From the NCBI RefSeq assembly GCF_040869035.1, contig NZ_CP162100.1:682001-746000 (forward strand): a stretch of 64,000 nt of DNA, written 5' to 3'. The translations under genes were made by a program, and so were the position numbers. The notes below the pieces were generated by a model. The model ran no database searches. It was not told the DNA's origin and saw nothing but the letters and a program-made list of their open reading frames with translations. The stretch comes from Vibrio sp. NTOU-M3. GTDB taxonomy: Bacteria > Pseudomonadota > Gammaproteobacteria > Enterobacterales > Vibrionaceae. Positions within the stretch are counted from its first letter, which is position 1, and each line of letters starts with the position of its first letter. Shown piece after piece: positions 28,045 to 39,794 of the stretch.

Positions 28045-29187
28045 ATGGAAAAACCACTACGTATTGGTATTGTCGCAGGAGAGCTGTCTGGCGATACACT
28101 TGGTGAAGGCTTCATCAAAGCAATAAAATCACAATATCCCGATGCAGAGTTTGTTGGTATTGGCGGCCCAAAGATGATGGCTCAAGGGTGCGAGTCTCTG
28201 TTTGATATGGAAGAGCTGGCGGTGATGGGCTTGGTTGAAGTGTTTGGTCGGTTACCTCGTTTGCTCAAAGTGAAAGCTGAATTGGTTAAGTTTTTTACGG
28301 AAAATCCACCAGATGTTTTTATTGGTATCGATGCACCAGACTTCAATTTACGCTTAGAGCTGGATTTAAAGAACGCTGGCATCAAGACGGTTCACTACGT
28401 CAGTCCTTCCGTTTGGGCGTGGCGCCAGAAGCGAATCCATAAAATTGAAGCGGCAACAAACTTGGTGTTGGCGTTTTTACCGTTCGAAAAAGCGTTTTAC
28501 GATAAGTTCAATGTCCCATGTGAATTTATTGGTCACACGCTGGCTGATGCGATTCCGTTGGTTTCTGAGAAAGCTCCTGCTCGAGAGTTACTCGGCCTTG
28601 CTCAAGATAAAAAATGGCTTGCCGTTTTACCAGGTAGCCGTGGCAATGAATTAAAAATGCTGTCACAGCCATTTATTGAAGCGTGTCAACGACTACACGA
28701 ACGATACCCTGAGCTTGGGTTTGTTGTGGCGTTGGTGAATCAGAAGCGCCGTGAGCAATTTGAAGCTGCATGGCAGGAATTTGCACCAGAGCTGGATTTC
28801 AAACTTGTTGATGATACTGCTCGTAATGTGATCACCGCATCGGATGCCGTTATGCTTGCTTCGGGAACCGTAGCTTTGGAATGTATGTTGATTAAACGTC
28901 CAATGGTGGTTGGCTACCGTGTAAATGCGCTTACCGCATTCATCGCCAAACGCTTGGTTAAGACTCAATACGTCTCTCTACCCAACATTCTTGCGGATAA
29001 GGAGTTGGTGAAAGAATTCCTCTTGGAAGATTGCACAGCAGAGAATTTATCAGTAGAAATCAGTCGCCTGCTCGATACTGACGCTGGCAGTGCAATGATA
29101 GAAAAATTCACCGAGATGCATCACTGGATACGAAAGGATGCCGATCAACAAGCCGCACGCGCTGTGTTAACCCTGATAGGCAAATAA
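28045..29187 (+). CDS. lpxB: Lipid-A-disaccharide synthase
   Basis: Glycosyltransferase that joins 2,3-diacylglucosamine 1-phosphate and its UDP form into the lipid A disaccharide, at the inner face of the inner membrane. 380 aa, GT-B fold family GT19. Motifs: [10 protein letters not shown] (about 11-20), [22 protein letters not shown] (about 195-202) and the C-terminal ASGTVALE. The stop overlaps the rnhB start by one base. Confidence 0.96.
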   Translation: MEKPLRIGIVAGELSGDTLGEGFIKAIKSQYPDAEFVGIGGPKMMAQGCESLFDMEELAVMGLVEVFGRLPRLLKVKAELVKFFTENPPDVFIGIDAPDFNLRLELDLKNAGIKTVHYVSPSVWAWRQKRIHKIEAATNLVLAFLPFEKAFYDKFNVPCEFIGHTLADAIPLVSEKAPARELLGLAQDKKWLAVLPGSRGNELKMLSQPFIEACQRLHERYPELGFVVALVNQKRREQFEAAWQEFAPELDFKLVDDTARNVITASDAVMLASGTVALECMLIKRPMVVGYRVNALTAFIAKRLVKTQYVSLPNILADKELVKEFLLEDCTAENLSVEISRLLDTDAGSAMIEKFTEMHHWIRKDADQQAARAVLTLIGK

Positions 29188-29810
29188 TGACTATGACAAA
29201 AGATAAAAAAGAATTGCCACCTTTTGAGTATCCTCATGGTTACCACTTGGTTGCTGGTGTCGATGAAGTCGGGCGTGGGCCTTTGGTCGGGGATGTCGTG
29301 ACTGCAGCCGTTATTCTTGATCCGAATAATCCAATAGAAGGGCTTAATGATTCTAAAAAATTGTCGGAGAAAAAGCGTTTAGCACTTCTTCCTGAGATCA
29401 AAGAAAAAGCACTCGCTTGGTCGGTAGGGCGCTGTTCTCCAACTGAAATTGATGAGTTGAATATTCTTCAAGCCACTATGGTAGCGATGCAAAGAGCGAT
29501 TGCGGGACTATCGGTTCAGCCGGATTTAGCCTTAATTGATGGTAACCGTTGTCCTGAATTAGCAATGGATGCTCAGGCTGTAGTGAAAGGTGATTTGCGT
29601 GTGGCAGAGATAAGCGCAGCCTCCATTATTGCCAAAGTGGTGCGTGATCAAGAAATGGAAGCGCTGGATAAGGTTCATCCACAATTTGGTTTTGCTAAAC
29701 ATAAAGGTTATCCAACCAAAGCACATTTTGAAGCGATAGAGCAACATGGTGTGATCGCCGAACATCGCAAAAGCTTTAAGCCAATAAAAAAAGCTCTTGG
29801 TATAGAGTAA
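29187..29810 (+). CDS. rnhB: Ribonuclease HII
   Basis: Cleaves RNA in RNA-DNA hybrids and single ribonucleotides misincorporated in DNA. 207 aa. Catalytic acidic residues are in [10 protein letters not shown] (Asp, Glu; about 25-34) and LIDGN (Asp), with VRDQEM further on. Its ATG overlaps the lpxB stop (TAATG). A second RNase H (rnhA) is encoded at 41333-41797 in this window. dnaE follows after 70 bases. Confidence 0.96.
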   Translation: MTMTKDKKELPPFEYPHGYHLVAGVDEVGRGPLVGDVVTAAVILDPNNPIEGLNDSKKLSEKKRLALLPEIKEKALAWSVGRCSPTEIDELNILQATMVAMQRAIAGLSVQPDLALIDGNRCPELAMDAQAVVKGDLRVAEISAASIIAKVVRDQEMEALDKVHPQFGFAKHKGYPTKAHFEAIEQHGVIAEHRKSFKPIKKALGIE

Positions 29811-29880
29811 CAATTTGCGGGCTATTCACGTAAAATAGCCCCTAACTTTCCGCAACGCGTTATATTCCGGAACTTTATTC

Positions 29881-32800
29881 ATGTCAGATCCTAAGTTTAT
29901 CCACCTTCGAGTTCATAGTGACTTTTCCATGGTCGACGGCCTGTCTAAGGTGCCTCCATTGGTCAAGAAAGTGGCTGAAATGGGGATGCCTGCGGTAGCA
30001 TTGACTGATTTCACAAACTTGTGTGGTCTCGTTAAGTTTTATGGTACGGCTCATGGTTGTGGTATCAAGCCAATCATCGGCGCCGACTTTGCCATGCAGT
30101 CACCAGAATTTGGTGAAGAGCTGAGTAAGATTACAGTTCTGGCAGCAGACAATACCGGTTATAAGAATCTAACGTTACTGATTTCTGAGGCTTATCTTCG
30201 TGGTCATGTACAGCACCAGCCTGTAATTGATAAAGAGTGGCTTATCAATCATGCAGAAGGCCTGATCTTACTATCTGGTGGTAAAGATGGAGAAATAGGC
30301 AAAGCTTTACTCAAAGGCAATCAGGCCCTTGTTAACAGTTGCGTAGCCTTTTACCAAGCGCATTTCCCAGATCGTTTTTATCTTGAGCTGACCCGTACTG
30401 GTCGAGCTGATGAAGAAAGCTACCTTCATTTTGCTTTAGATCTTGCGGAGCAGTTTGAGCTTCCGGTTGTCGCAACAAACGACGTTGTGTTCATCTCAGA
30501 AGATCTTTTTGACGCCCATGAAATCCGCGTAGCGATTCATGATGGTTACACACTTGAAGACCCTCGTCGCCCTAAAAAATACAGTCCGCAACAATACCTT
30601 CGTACAGAAGAAGAAATGTGCGAACTGTTTGCTGATATTCCAGAAGCATTAGAAAACAGTGTTGAGATTGCTAAACGCTGTAATGTGACGGTACGTTTAG
30701 GTGAATACTTCTTACCTGCGTTCCCTACCGAAGGAATGGAAGAAACCGAGTTCTTAGTAAAGAAATCGGAAGAAGGGTTGGAAGAGCGTTTGGAATTTCT
30801 TTTTCCTGATGCAGAAGAGCGCGCAAAGCGCCGACCAGAGTATGATGATCGCTTGAAAATTGAATTGGAAGTGATCAACAACATGGGTTTCCCGGGGTAC
30901 TTTTTGATCGTAATGGAGTTCATCCAGTGGTCGAAAGATAACGATATCCCTGTAGGCCCTGGGCGAGGTTCTGGTGCAGGTTCCCTTGTTGCATATGCGT
31001 TGAAAATCACGGATCTTGACCCGCTTGAATATGATTTGCTCTTCGAACGTTTCTTAAACCCAGAACGTGTTTCGATGCCCGATTTCGACGTCGATTTTTG
31101 TATGGATAAACGTGATCAGGTGATTGATCACGTAGCAGAAATGTACGGCCGCGATGCGGTATCTCAGATCATCACCTTTGGTACCATGGCTGCGAAGGCG
31201 GTTATCCGAGATGTGGGCCGCGTATTAGGGCATCCATTTGGTTTTGTTGATCGTATCTCTAAACTGGTACCGCCAGATCCGGGTATGACACTGGAAAAGG
31301 CATTTAAAGCCGAGCCAGCGCTACCTGAGCTTTATAATAACGATGAGGAAGTCAAAGACCTTATCGATATGTGCCGCATTTTGGAAGGGTGTACGCGAAA
31401 TGCTGGTAAGCACGCGGGTGGGGTTGTGATTTCCCCAACCACCATTACCGATTTTGCCCCGATTTATGCGGATGCCGAAGGCCATTTCCCCGTAACACAG
31501 TTCGACAAAAACGACGTAGAAACCGCAGGCTTAGTTAAATTTGACTTCTTGGGTCTACGAACTCTAACCATCATCGATTGGGCGTTAGGGTTGATCAACC
31601 CTCGTTTAGAGAAAGAAGGCAAAGACCCAGTTCGAATTGAATCGATCGATTTGGCCGACGACACTTCATTCCGTTTGCTTCAGAACTCTGAAACCACTGC
31701 AGTATTCCAGCTTGAATCGCGTGGTATGAAAGAGCTGATCAAACGCCTTCAACCTGACTGTTTTGAAGATATCATCGCATTGGTGGCCTTGTTCCGTCCA
31801 GGACCATTGCAGTCAGGCATGGTAGATAACTTTATCGACCGTAAACATGGTCGCGAAGCCATCTCATACCCTGATGAAAAGTGGCAACATGAGTCGTTGA
31901 AGGAAATCCTTGATCCGACCTACGGCATTATTCTCTATCAGGAACAGGTCATGCAGATCGCACAGGTACTGTCTGGTTATACCCTTGGTGGTGCAGACAT
32001 GCTGCGACGTGCGATGGGTAAGAAAAAACCTGAAGAAATGGCTAAGCAGCGTGCGACATTTGAAGATGGCGCGGTGAAGAATGGTGTTGATGGCGAGTTG
32101 GCGATGAAAATCTTCGACTTGGTAGAAAAATTCGCCGGTTATGGTTTTAACAAATCTCACTCAGCAGCCTACGCCTTAGTTTCTTACCAAACGCTTTGGC
32201 TTAAAACACACTTTCCTGCAGAGTTTATGGCGGCGGTAATGACCGCTGATATGGATAACACGGAAAAAGTGGTTGGCTTAGTCGACGAATGTTTCCGAAT
32301 GAAGTTAAAGGTATTGCCGCCAGACATCAATGCGGGCTTGTATCGCTTTAATGTCGACGAAGATGGTGCGATTGTTTATGGCATCGGCGCAATCAAAGGG
32401 GTTGGTGAAGGCCCGATTGAAGCAATATTGGTTGCGCGCAATAAAGATGGCCACTTTAAAGACTTATTTGACTTCTGTGCTCGTATTGATCTGAAAAAAG
32501 TGAATAAACGAGTCATTGAGAAATTAATTTACGCAGGGGCGCTTGATCGTCTTGGTCCTCATCGTGCAGCATTGATGGCTTCGCTGGATGATGCGGTCAA
32601 AGCAGCAAGCCAACATCACCAAGCTGAAGCATTTGGTCAGTCCGATCTTTTTGGCGTATTAACTGAAGCGCCAGAAGAAGTTGAGCACAAATACACTAAG
32701 GTGCCACCATGGCCTGAAAAGGTTTGGCTGGAAGGTGAGCGTGATACATTAGGGCTTTATTTGACCGGGCACCCAATTAATGCCTATCTCAAGGAACTCG

Positions 32801-33360
32801 GTAAGTACACCAGTTGTCGACTAAAAGACGCCACGCCAACGCGTCGTGATCAATCCGTTACTGTGGCAGGTTTAGTTATTGCCGCTCGAGTGATGACAAC
32901 TAAACGTGGAACCCGAATTGGTATCATGACGTTGGATGATCGCAGTGGACGAATGGAAGTCATGCTGTTCTCTGATGCGCTTGATCGTTATGCTGAACTT
33001 CTCGAAAAAGACAAAATTTTGGTGATTTCTGGACAGGTCAGCTTTGATGATTTCAATGGTGGTCTTAAAATGTCCGCGCGCGAGGTCATGGATCTTGGCG
33101 CTGCACGTGAAAAATACGCACGTGGTGTATCTGTTTCGATTGATGAATCTCAGATAGACGATCAGTTTTTCGAGCGTTTCAGTAAAATACTGGAGCCTCA
33201 CCGAGCAGGTAGCGTACCTGTGAATGTATACTACCAACGTTGTGATGCGCGAGCGCGGATCGCCTTGGGGACAGAATGGCGAGTGACGCCAAGTGATACA
33301 TTATTAGACGAATTAAAACAGTTGCTTGGTAAGAGCCAGGTAGAACTCGAATTTAACTAA
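29881..33360 (+). CDS. dnaE: DNA polymerase III alpha subunit
   Basis: Catalytic subunit of the replicative polymerase. 1159 aa. N-terminal PHP domain ([13 protein letters not shown]), polymerase palm with the catalytic aspartates Asp401 and Asp403 (PDFDVDF) and Asp555 (FDFLGL), the [15 protein letters not shown] segment, a tandem HhH region and a C-terminal OB domain (about 985-1065). Ribosome site GGAA lies 10 bases before the ATG. The proofreading subunit DnaQ is encoded at 41854 in this window; the two bind each other. Confidence 0.98.
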   Translation: MSDPKFIHLRVHSDFSMVDGLSKVPPLVKKVAEMGMPAVALTDFTNLCGLVKFYGTAHGCGIKPIIGADFAMQSPEFGEELSKITVLAADNTGYKNLTLLISEAYLRGHVQHQPVIDKEWLINHAEGLILLSGGKDGEIGKALLKGNQALVNSCVAFYQAHFPDRFYLELTRTGRADEESYLHFALDLAEQFELPVVATNDVVFISEDLFDAHEIRVAIHDGYTLEDPRRPKKYSPQQYLRTEEEMCELFADIPEALENSVEIAKRCNVTVRLGEYFLPAFPTEGMEETEFLVKKSEEGLEERLEFLFPDAEERAKRRPEYDDRLKIELEVINNMGFPGYFLIVMEFIQWSKDNDIPVGPGRGSGAGSLVAYALKITDLDPLEYDLLFERFLNPERVSMPDFDVDFCMDKRDQVIDHVAEMYGRDAVSQIITFGTMAAKAVIRDVGRVLGHPFGFVDRISKLVPPDPGMTLEKAFKAEPALPELYNNDEEVKDLIDMCRILEGCTRNAGKHAGGVVISPTTITDFAPIYADAEGHFPVTQFDKNDVETAGLVKFDFLGLRTLTIIDWALGLINPRLEKEGKDPVRIESIDLADDTSFRLLQNSETTAVFQLESRGMKELIKRLQPDCFEDIIALVALFRPGPLQSGMVDNFIDRKHGREAISYPDEKWQHESLKEILDPTYGIILYQEQVMQIAQVLSGYTLGGADMLRRAMGKKKPEEMAKQRATFEDGAVKNGVDGELAMKIFDLVEKFAGYGFNKSHSAAYALVSYQTLWLKTHFPAEFMAAVMTADMDNTEKVVGLVDECFRMKLKVLPPDINAGLYRFNVDEDGAIVYGIGAIKGVGEGPIEAILVARNKDGHFKDLFDFCARIDLKKVNKRVIEKLIYAGALDRLGPHRAALMASLDDAVKAASQHHQAEAFGQSDLFGVLTEAPEEVEHKYTKVPPWPEKVWLEGERDTLGLYLTGHPINAYLKELGKYTSCRLKDATPTRRDQSVTVAGLVIAARVMTTKRGTRIGIMTLDDRSGRMEVMLFSDALDRYAELLEKDKILVISGQVSFDDFNGGLKMSAREVMDLGAAREKYARGVSVSIDESQIDDQFFERFSKILEPHRAGSVPVNVYYQRCDARARIALGTEWRVTPSDTLLDELKQLLGKSQVELEFN

Positions 33361-33399
33361 AAATTCGATATACAAATATCGAGTGAAAAGGATCCATAG

Positions 33400-34359
33400 A
33401 TGAGCCTAAACTTTCTAGAATTTGAAAAGCCAATTGCAGAACTTGAAGCGAAAATCGAAGCGTTACGTGATGTTTCTCGCCACGGTGGTGAAGCGGGCGT
33501 TGATTTAGATAAAGAAATCGAACAGCTAGAGAAAAAAAGCTTAGAGCTTAAAAAGAAAATCTTTAACGATCTTGGTGCTTGGGAAACAGCGCAGCTTGCT
33601 CGTCACCCTCTTCGTCCATACACATTAGACTACGTTGAGCACGTTTTCACGGAGTTTGATGAACTGGCTGGTGATCGTGCTTATGCTGATGACAAAGCTA
33701 TTGTTGGTGGTATTGCTCGCCTAGAAGGGCGTCCAGTGATGATCATTGGCCACCAAAAAGGTCGTGAGACGAAAGAAAAGGTGAAGCGTAACTTTGGTAT
33801 GCCAAAACCGGAAGGTTACCGTAAGGCCCTTCGTCTAATGGAAATGGCAGAGCGTTTTAAAATGCCTATCATCACGTTCATTGACACGGCTGGTGCATAC
33901 CCAGGTGTTGGTGCAGAAGAACGTGGTCAATCTGAAGCGATCGCAAAAAACCTTAAAGTGATGGCTGGCCTTAAAGTGCCTGTTATTTGTAACGTTGTTG
34001 GTGAAGGCGGCTCTGGTGGCGCATTGGCGATTGGTGTTGGCGATTACGTGAATATGCTTCAGTACTCGACTTACTCAGTGATCTCTCCTGAAGGGTGTGC
34101 ATCTATCCTTTGGCGTGATTCAGATAAAGCACCACAAGCTGCAGAAGCGATGGGTCTGATTGCTCCTCGTTTAAAAGAGCTTGAGCTGATTGATGAAATC
34201 ATTGAAGAGCCACTTGGTGGCGCGCATCGTGATCACATTCAAATGGCCGAAAACATGAAAGCAACACTTCTAAAACAATTAGAAGAGCTTGAGCAATTTG
34301 GTGCTGAAGATTTGCTAGAGCGTCGTTACCAACGCTTGATGAGTTACGGTTACTGTTAA
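33400..34359 (+). CDS. accA: Acetyl-CoA carboxylase, carboxyltransferase alpha subunit
   Basis: With AccD transfers the carboxyl group from biotin to acetyl-CoA, giving malonyl-CoA, the committed step of fatty acid synthesis. 319 aa, standard length. Conserved stretches: [16 protein letters not shown] (about 128-143), [23 protein letters not shown] and [15 protein letters not shown]. Ribosome site AAAGGA precedes the ATG. Order dnaE-accA-tilS is conserved in E. coli. Strong terminator follows. Confidence 0.98.
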   Translation: MSLNFLEFEKPIAELEAKIEALRDVSRHGGEAGVDLDKEIEQLEKKSLELKKKIFNDLGAWETAQLARHPLRPYTLDYVEHVFTEFDELAGDRAYADDKAIVGGIARLEGRPVMIIGHQKGRETKEKVKRNFGMPKPEGYRKALRLMEMAERFKMPIITFIDTAGAYPGVGAEERGQSEAIAKNLKVMAGLKVPVICNVVGEGGSGGALAIGVGDYVNMLQYSTYSVISPEGCASILWRDSDKAPQAAEAMGLIAPRLKELELIDEIIEEPLGGAHRDHIQMAENMKATLLKQLEELEQFGAEDLLERRYQRLMSYGYC

Positions 34360-34374
34360 GCAGTATGAATTGAT

Positions 34375-34404
34375 AAAAAGGCCGAACTCAGTTCGGCCTT
34401 TTTT
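34375..34404 (+). terminator. Terminator of accA
   Basis: Stem AGGCCGAAC / GTTCGGCCT (34379-34387 with 34391-34399), loop TCA, A run before and T run after. Confidence 0.93.
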
Positions 34405-34457
34405 GTGTCTGGCAGACAAGGACAAAGATTGGGTTTCACGCTAAACTAGCTCTGATT

Positions 34458-35792
34458 TTGGATTACTTGTCACTGAATATGCCCGAGTTATATCACCAGT
34501 TCTCTCAGCTACTACATCAACACTACCAACCTGAACATAAAATCGTTATCGCTTTTAGTGGCGGTATCGATTCTCGTGTTTTACTTGATTTAGCCCATCA
34601 ATATCAGCGGCAACACCCGGTAAATATAATGGCAATCTATGTTCATCATGGGTTGAGCTCAAATGCGGATGAATGGGCGGAAAATTGTGCACGCTGGGCA
34701 GCGCAAGCAGGTATTGCTTTTAAGGTCGAGTATGTTCAGTTAGCTTCCGCTAGTGGTGAAAGTATCGAGAAGTTGGCGAGAGAAGCACGTTACCAAGCTC
34801 TCGAAAAGCACTTGAACCAAGGTGATCTGCTGTTAACAGGGCAACATGCCGATGACCAATTGGAAACGTTCTTGCTGGCATTAAAGCGAGGTAGTGGGCC
34901 CAAAGGCTTATCTTCAATGGCTGAAAGTATGCCGTTTGCTGGTGGAAAAGTAGTTCGCCCCTTACTGAAATGCTCACGCGCTCAAATTGAAGCGTATGCT
35001 GAATCCAGAAACTTAGCTTGGGTGGAGGATGAAAGTAACCAAGATACTCGTTTTGATCGCAACTTCATCCGCCATCAAGTAACTCCAGTGTTAACTGAGC
35101 GCTGGCCTTTTTATCGTCAGTCAGTGCAGCGCAGTGCAGAATTGTGCGCCGAACAAGAAGCACTGCTCAATGAGCTATTAGCTGAAAAGTTTCAATCAGC
35201 ACTGCAAAGTGACGGTAGCCTGTCTATTGCTGTGCTAGCGGATAGCTCAGAGTTGGCGAGAGTACGCTTACTCAGAATGTGGTTTGAGCATCATCATCAG
35301 CTGATGCCTAGTCGAGAGCACAGTTTGATGATTTGGCAACAAATTGCATTGGCTAAACAAGACGCAAATCCGCAACTCAATCTTCAACCTGTACAAATTC
35401 GCCGTTTTAATGGTGCGTTACACATGCTTGTGCAGTGGGCAGACGTGAGTCAATGGCGTAGTGTGTTTAAGCTGGGTGAGACCTTGAACTTACCTGATAG
35501 TCTTGGCTGCTTATCACTCCAAGACAGCGGTGCTCAGAACCATCTCCGACTACCAGAAGGGAAAGCGACGTGTTTTGATGTGGTATTTGAGCCGCAAGGT
35601 TTAAGTGCTCATCCTGTTGGTCGTGGTCATAGCCGTAAGCTTAAGAAGCTGTTTCAAGAATATGATGTGCCTAGCTGGCAGAGACGCCGAACTCCAATTT
35701 TACTCCATCAAGGTCGGGTAGTTGCAGTTGCAGGTTTGTTTATAGATCAAGCGTTTGCAGGTCACGATTGTGAACTTCTCTGGAGCAAGTAA
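34458..35792 (+). CDS. tilS: tRNA(Ile)-lysidine synthase TilS
   Basis: Puts lysine on C34 of the minor tRNA-Ile (CAU anticodon), changing its codon from AUG to AUA. About 444 aa, domains as in E. coli: N-terminal PP-loop ATPase with SGGIDSRVLLDL (about 34-45), YVHHGLSSNADEW, GQHADDQLET, then TilS substrate-binding domains. The start is unclear: TTG 34458 gives MDYLSLNMPEL, ATG 34479 gives MPELYHQF; neither has a strong ribosome site. Confidence 0.93.
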   Translation: MDYLSLNMPELYHQFSQLLHQHYQPEHKIVIAFSGGIDSRVLLDLAHQYQRQHPVNIMAIYVHHGLSSNADEWAENCARWAAQAGIAFKVEYVQLASASGESIEKLAREARYQALEKHLNQGDLLLTGQHADDQLETFLLALKRGSGPKGLSSMAESMPFAGGKVVRPLLKCSRAQIEAYAESRNLAWVEDESNQDTRFDRNFIRHQVTPVLTERWPFYRQSVQRSAELCAEQEALLNELLAEKFQSALQSDGSLSIAVLADSSELARVRLLRMWFEHHHQLMPSREHSLMIWQQIALAKQDANPQLNLQPVQIRRFNGALHMLVQWADVSQWRSVFKLGETLNLPDSLGCLSLQDSGAQNHLRLPEGKATCFDVVFEPQGLSAHPVGRGHSRKLKKLFQEYDVPSWQRRRTPILLHQGRVVAVAGLFIDQAFAGHDCELLWSK

Positions 35793-35846
35793 TCCGATTT
35801 TGTGTAAGAATCGTATAATAAAAACACGATAAATTAAGGAAGAGCA

Positions 35847-36158
35847 ATGAAAAAAGTCGCACTGGGAATCATTATCGGCATAGGCATGATTGGAGGGCAA
35901 GCGGTCGCTGGTGATATTGAAGCGGGTAAAGCGAAAGCGATGGTTTGTGCTGCATGCCATGGTGCAGATGGTATGGCGACCATTCCAGGTTACCCCCATT
36001 TAAAAGGACAAAATGAGCAATACATTATTTCTTCGATTAAAGCTTATAAAAACAAAGAGCGAACGGGTGGCCTTGCCGCGGTGATGCAAGCGCAGGCTGC
36101 ATTGCTAAACGATGATGATATTGCGAATTTGGCTGCGTACTATTCGAGCTTGAAATAG
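35847..36158 (+). CDS. Small periplasmic c-type cytochrome
   Basis: 103 aa. A signal peptide (about 1-21, cleaved after QAVA) sends it to the periplasm. One haem site CAACH at residues 34-38 (Cys34, Cys37, His38), and a single domain of about 80 residues with [17 protein letters not shown] and a methionine (AAVMQAQA) likely to be the sixth ligand. This fits class I cytochromes of the c4/c553 type, which shuttle electrons. The partner oxidase or reductase is not in the window. Monocistronic: ribosome site AAGGAAGAG, terminator after. Confidence 0.88.
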   Translation: MKKVALGIIIGIGMIGGQAVAGDIEAGKAKAMVCAACHGADGMATIPGYPHLKGQNEQYIISSIKAYKNKERTGGLAAVMQAQAALLNDDDIANLAAYYSSLK

Positions 36159-36176
36159 TTGAATGTATTCATGATG

Positions 36177-36204
36177 AGCCCGAGCCTATATGCTCGGGCT
36201 TTTT
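36177..36204 (+). terminator. Terminator of the cytochrome c gene
   Basis: Stem AGCCCGAGC / GCTCGGGCT (36177-36185 with 36192-36200), 6-base loop, then TTTT. Confidence 0.92.
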
Positions 36205-36256
36205 GTTGATTGTTAGCCTTTGCTGGCTGATAATAGCGGCAACGCCAAAAGTTTAA

Positions 36257-36604
<348 letters not shown>

Positions 36605-36607
36605 GAG

Positions 36608-36631
36608 AAAAGAGCCGTAAGGCTCTTTTTT
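36608..36631 (+). terminator. Terminator of glnB
   Basis: Stem AAAAGAGCC / GGCTCTTTT (36608-36616 with 36621-36629), GTAA tetraloop, T tract. Confidence 0.9.
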
Positions 36632-36637
36632 ATTGAT

Positions 36638-37480
36638 ATGAGAAAAAAGCTACTCCTTGGGCTTCCTTTCATGATTACCGTTGTGATCATTTGGGGTTAC
36701 CAGACCATATTTACCCTTTCAGATACACCTCAATTAACAACGATAGAAAGCCACTCAGAGTTGCCTTCACTCAATTGTTACCATAATCCTGCTCCTGTCA
36801 CTATTGATGACGGTGGCGTGATTAATCTTTTAGTTTGGAACATTTATAAGCAAAATCGGGACAATTGGCAGCAAGCACTAGAGCAATACTCCACAAACAA
36901 ACAGTTGGTTTTACTGCAAGAAGCCAGTATGACTTCCGAGTTAAAGCAATGGATTGCTCAACGAGGGTGGAATGGTAATCAGGTTGACGCGTTTAAAGCA
37001 TTTGATGTTAGTGCTGGGGTGCTAAATTTAGCGCTAGAATTGCCTGTAAAAGCGTGTGCATACACAGAGTTGGAACCATGGCTTCGATTACCTAAATCGG
37101 CACTCTATGCAACCTATCAGCTCTCTGACGGTCAACAACTGGCAGTTGTTAACATTCATGGGGTGAACTTTACTTATGGTACGACAGAGTATCAACGGCA
37201 ATTAGATAGCTTGGTTGCTGCGTTAAATGAGCACACGGGGCCAATTATTGTTGCAGGAGATTTTAATAGCTGGAGTGAGCAGCGCTTACAGGTCTTGAAA
37301 CAAGCTTTGAGCGGTTTGAAACTGACAGAAGTTAAGTTTTCCCCTGATCACCGAGTGGAGTTTGTGACTGGATTGCCACTGGATCATGTGTTCTACAAGG
37401 GCCTTTCTCTAAAAACAGCAGAGGCGCCTGTTTCTGACGCCTCTGATCATAATCCTTTATTAGTTCAATTTAGCTTATAG
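36638..37480 (+). CDS. YafD-like endonuclease/exonuclease/phosphatase family protein
   Basis: 280 aa. One N-terminal hydrophobic segment (about 5-25), then an EEP-fold domain with LLVWNIYKQNRDNW (about 65-78), LLQEASM (Glu), NIHGVNF, AGDFNSWS (about 208-215) and the C-terminal ASDHNPLLV (Asp-His). These are the metal and catalytic residues of the DNase I/phosphatase superfamily. E. coli YafD lies in the same neighbourhood. Substrate unknown. The start codon is only 7 bases after the glnB terminator. Its last 11 bases overlap the convergent YIP1 gene. Confidence 0.85.
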   Translation: MRKKLLLGLPFMITVVIIWGYQTIFTLSDTPQLTTIESHSELPSLNCYHNPAPVTIDDGGVINLLVWNIYKQNRDNWQQALEQYSTNKQLVLLQEASMTSELKQWIAQRGWNGNQVDAFKAFDVSAGVLNLALELPVKACAYTELEPWLRLPKSALYATYQLSDGQQLAVVNIHGVNFTYGTTEYQRQLDSLVAALNEHTGPIIVAGDFNSWSEQRLQVLKQALSGLKLTEVKFSPDHRVEFVTGLPLDHVFYKGLSLKTAEAPVSDASDHNPLLVQFSL

Positions 37481-38156
37481 CAATGTAAATGGCCCAAATT
37501 AGGTAGTAACCTAACCAAGGTAAAGCCGAAATAACCAGAGCCTGCCCTCGTTCAAATTCAGTCCATGTGCCTATTGCGGCATAGCCGAGTACGATGTACC
37601 AAGGAAGAAGCAGTGGAAATGAGCTAGCAAACTGAGACCAATCATTGGTTAGAGGTAGTTTGAGCAAACCATTTAAGCTATTGAGATCAGCAGCATAGGT
37701 CATCACTTGACCATGTTTAAGTAGTAAGCTGGCATAACTGGCGAGATCACCAAGTACTGCCGGGAAAGTGATGACGGCACTGGCGGCAAACCAACGCCAA
37801 AAGCCATGTTGATGCTGGCTTGGTTTGGTCGCTAGGTTGAACCAAAATGCCAGCATAATAATTGTGAGCGTTCGGCTGACAATATCACTAATGATTTCGC
37901 TCGCCATGAGTGTATTAGCATCCAAAAGCTCTAGTTGCTCTGGATTTGTTTGGCCAAGTTGCGCGGATAGACCGGCTTTTAGCCATTCAAAGTCAACGAT
38001 ATCAAAGTATGCGCCCCAAAATAGGAAAGGGGTCAGCATCAAAAAGATATACGGTTGCCAGCCCCACATTCCTCTTTGATACAATGCGAGAAAACATGAA
38101 CTTGGTGAACGAAAAATGTCCACCAGCATGATGAGTGGGTTACTTGAAGGATTCAT
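37470..38156 (-). CDS. YIP1-family integral membrane protein
   Basis: 228 aa with about five to six hydrophobic segments: FLMLTPFLFWGAYF, ISRTLTIIMLAFWF, AASAVITFPAVLGDL, FPLLLPWYIVLGYAAI and ISALPWLGYYLIWAIY. The pattern (N-terminal soluble turn and five membrane helices) fits the YIP1 family, whose bacterial members have no assigned role. Its ATG overlaps the mltD stop by one base, so the two are cotranscribed. Its 3' end overlaps the YafD-like gene by 11 bases in the opposite direction. Confidence 0.75.
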   Translation of the reverse strand: MNPSSNPLIMLVDIFRSPSSCFLALYQRGMWGWQPYIFLMLTPFLFWGAYFDIVDFEWLKAGLSAQLGQTNPEQLELLDANTLMASEIISDIVSRTLTIIMLAFWFNLATKPSQHQHGFWRWFAASAVITFPAVLGDLASYASLLLKHGQVMTYAADLNSLNGLLKLPLTNDWSQFASSFPLLLPWYIVLGYAAIGTWTEFERGQALVISALPWLGYYLIWAIYIAIS

Positions 38157-39724
38157 TAAACACTTACCTTAGTGACATCGACATATAATTTAAGCTTTTG
38201 ACCCGGTTGCAGGTACTTATTCTTGCTTAATGCGTTCCATTTGACGATATCGTTACTTTTCACTTTAAATCTATTTGCGATCCCACTGATGGTATCACCA
38301 GAGCGGACTTTATAAAAAACGGTTCGAATGATGGCACCATCGCTACCATCTTTCCAGATCACTAAACTTTGTCCGATACGTAATGTATCGCGTGGGCTGA
38401 GCCCATTCCACTTCGCGAGTGCTTGATGAGATACTTTATTGTCGTTGGCAATACTCCACCAACTTTCTCCAGCGCTGACTTTGTGGATCAGTTTGTACTT
38501 TCCGCGGCTTTTATCTTGAGTTTTCTGCAAGCGATTCGAAGCGCTTAGTAAATAGGCTTTATCATCTTTGGTCGATGTTGGGATCATTAGTGCTTGACCA
38601 ACACGAATGGTATTGCCTGATAGGTTATTGGCGGTACGAATCACTTTTGGGGTGGTGTTATATTTTTGCGCTAGGACACTAAGGCTATCCCCTGATTTCA
38701 CCTTATAGCGAACCAGTTTCATCCCTTTACCGCGGTTGCTATCCACTTGCTGAGTAAACTGGGTAACTGCTTGAATTGGTAACAGTAATCGATGTGGTCC
38801 ATTAGGAGCCGTTGCCCATTGGTTATAGGCAGGGTTTAGGCTCTGAAGTTGTTTAACAGAAATACCGGCATATTGCGCGGCAATAGCGAGATCGAGCTGC
38901 TCTTTCGGGTCAACTTGTTCTACGACTGGTTTATTTGCAATCGCTGGGATCTTGATGCCGTATTTATCTTGGTTGGCAATGATATCCGAAAGAGCGAGAA
39001 GCTTAGGCAAGTAACCGCTGGTCTCTTTTGGTAGGTCCAAGGAGAAAAAGTCCACTGGTTTGCCGAGTTTTTTGTTTTTGCGTATCGCGCTAGAAACTCG
39101 ACCACCACCGCTATTGTAGGCAGCAATCGCATGATCCCAATTCCCATCAAAACGCTTATTGAGTGAGGTTAAGTAATCAAGTGCAGCATCGGTAGAAGCT
39201 GCGACATCACGGCGACCGTCATACCAGTAGTTTTGCTCTAATCCATACATCTTGCCTGTCGCAGGAATAAACTGCCATAAACCTGCCGCACGGCCATGTG
39301 AATAAGCAAACGCATCAAAGGAGCTTTCAACAACAGGTAAAAGCGCCAGCTCGAGTGGAAGATTACGTTCTTCAATTTTCTCAGTGATCAGATACAGGAA
39401 AGGTTCCGCGCGTTCAGACACCGTCTTAAGATGACGAGGGTGCTTGAGATACCAATTACGGTAATAGTCGACTTTTTTATGCATTGGAATAGGCATTTCC
39501 AATTGCATAGCAATGCGTTGCCAAACGTCTTCTTGTGATTCAGGCGTCAATACTGGCTTGAGCTTGATAACGGGTTTACTTGGCTTAACTTCAGAATTAA
39601 CCGTATGCTCAACTTTTGGTTTTGCTTGAGTATTCGTTGGTTCTGCATTGGTTTGTTGTGGTGGCTGGGTAAGCTGACATCCTGTCAGAAAAAGCGCCAG
39701 TACCCAGCTGTATGTTACTCGCAT
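38156..39724 (-). CDS. mltD: Membrane-bound lytic murein transglycosylase D
   Basis: Outer-membrane lipoprotein that cuts peptidoglycan glycan strands, leaving 1,6-anhydro ends. 522 aa. Lipobox LTGC with Cys16, a proline/lysine-rich linker, a lysozyme-like SLT domain (about 115-235) with the catalytic Glu in LPVVESSFDAFAYS and the GLWQFIPATGKMYGL motif, then three LysM domains (about 343-387, 412-456 and 472-518) that bind glycan. It is followed without gap by the YIP1 gene. Synteny with gloB matches E. coli. Confidence 0.95.
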   Translation of the reverse strand: MRVTYSWVLALFLTGCQLTQPPQQTNAEPTNTQAKPKVEHTVNSEVKPSKPVIKLKPVLTPESQEDVWQRIAMQLEMPIPMHKKVDYYRNWYLKHPRHLKTVSERAEPFLYLITEKIEERNLPLELALLPVVESSFDAFAYSHGRAAGLWQFIPATGKMYGLEQNYWYDGRRDVAASTDAALDYLTSLNKRFDGNWDHAIAAYNSGGGRVSSAIRKNKKLGKPVDFFSLDLPKETSGYLPKLLALSDIIANQDKYGIKIPAIANKPVVEQVDPKEQLDLAIAAQYAGISVKQLQSLNPAYNQWATAPNGPHRLLLPIQAVTQFTQQVDSNRGKGMKLVRYKVKSGDSLSVLAQKYNTTPKVIRTANNLSGNTIRVGQALMIPTSTKDDKAYLLSASNRLQKTQDKSRGKYKLIHKVSAGESWWSIANDNKVSHQALAKWNGLSPRDTLRIGQSLVIWKDGSDGAIIRTVFYKVRSGDTISGIANRFKVKSNDIVKWNALSKNKYLQPGQKLKLYVDVTKVSV

Positions 39725-39794
39725 TCTACAGCCCTTTTGTTATGTAGCTGCTGATAATAAAGGTCTAGTTATGCGAGTGACAAGCACCAAAACG

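Noticed and set aside
29871..29877. GGAACTT just before dnaE as a sigma-E -35
   Set aside because: It sits 10 bases from the start codon, so it serves as ribosome site and cannot drive dnaE.
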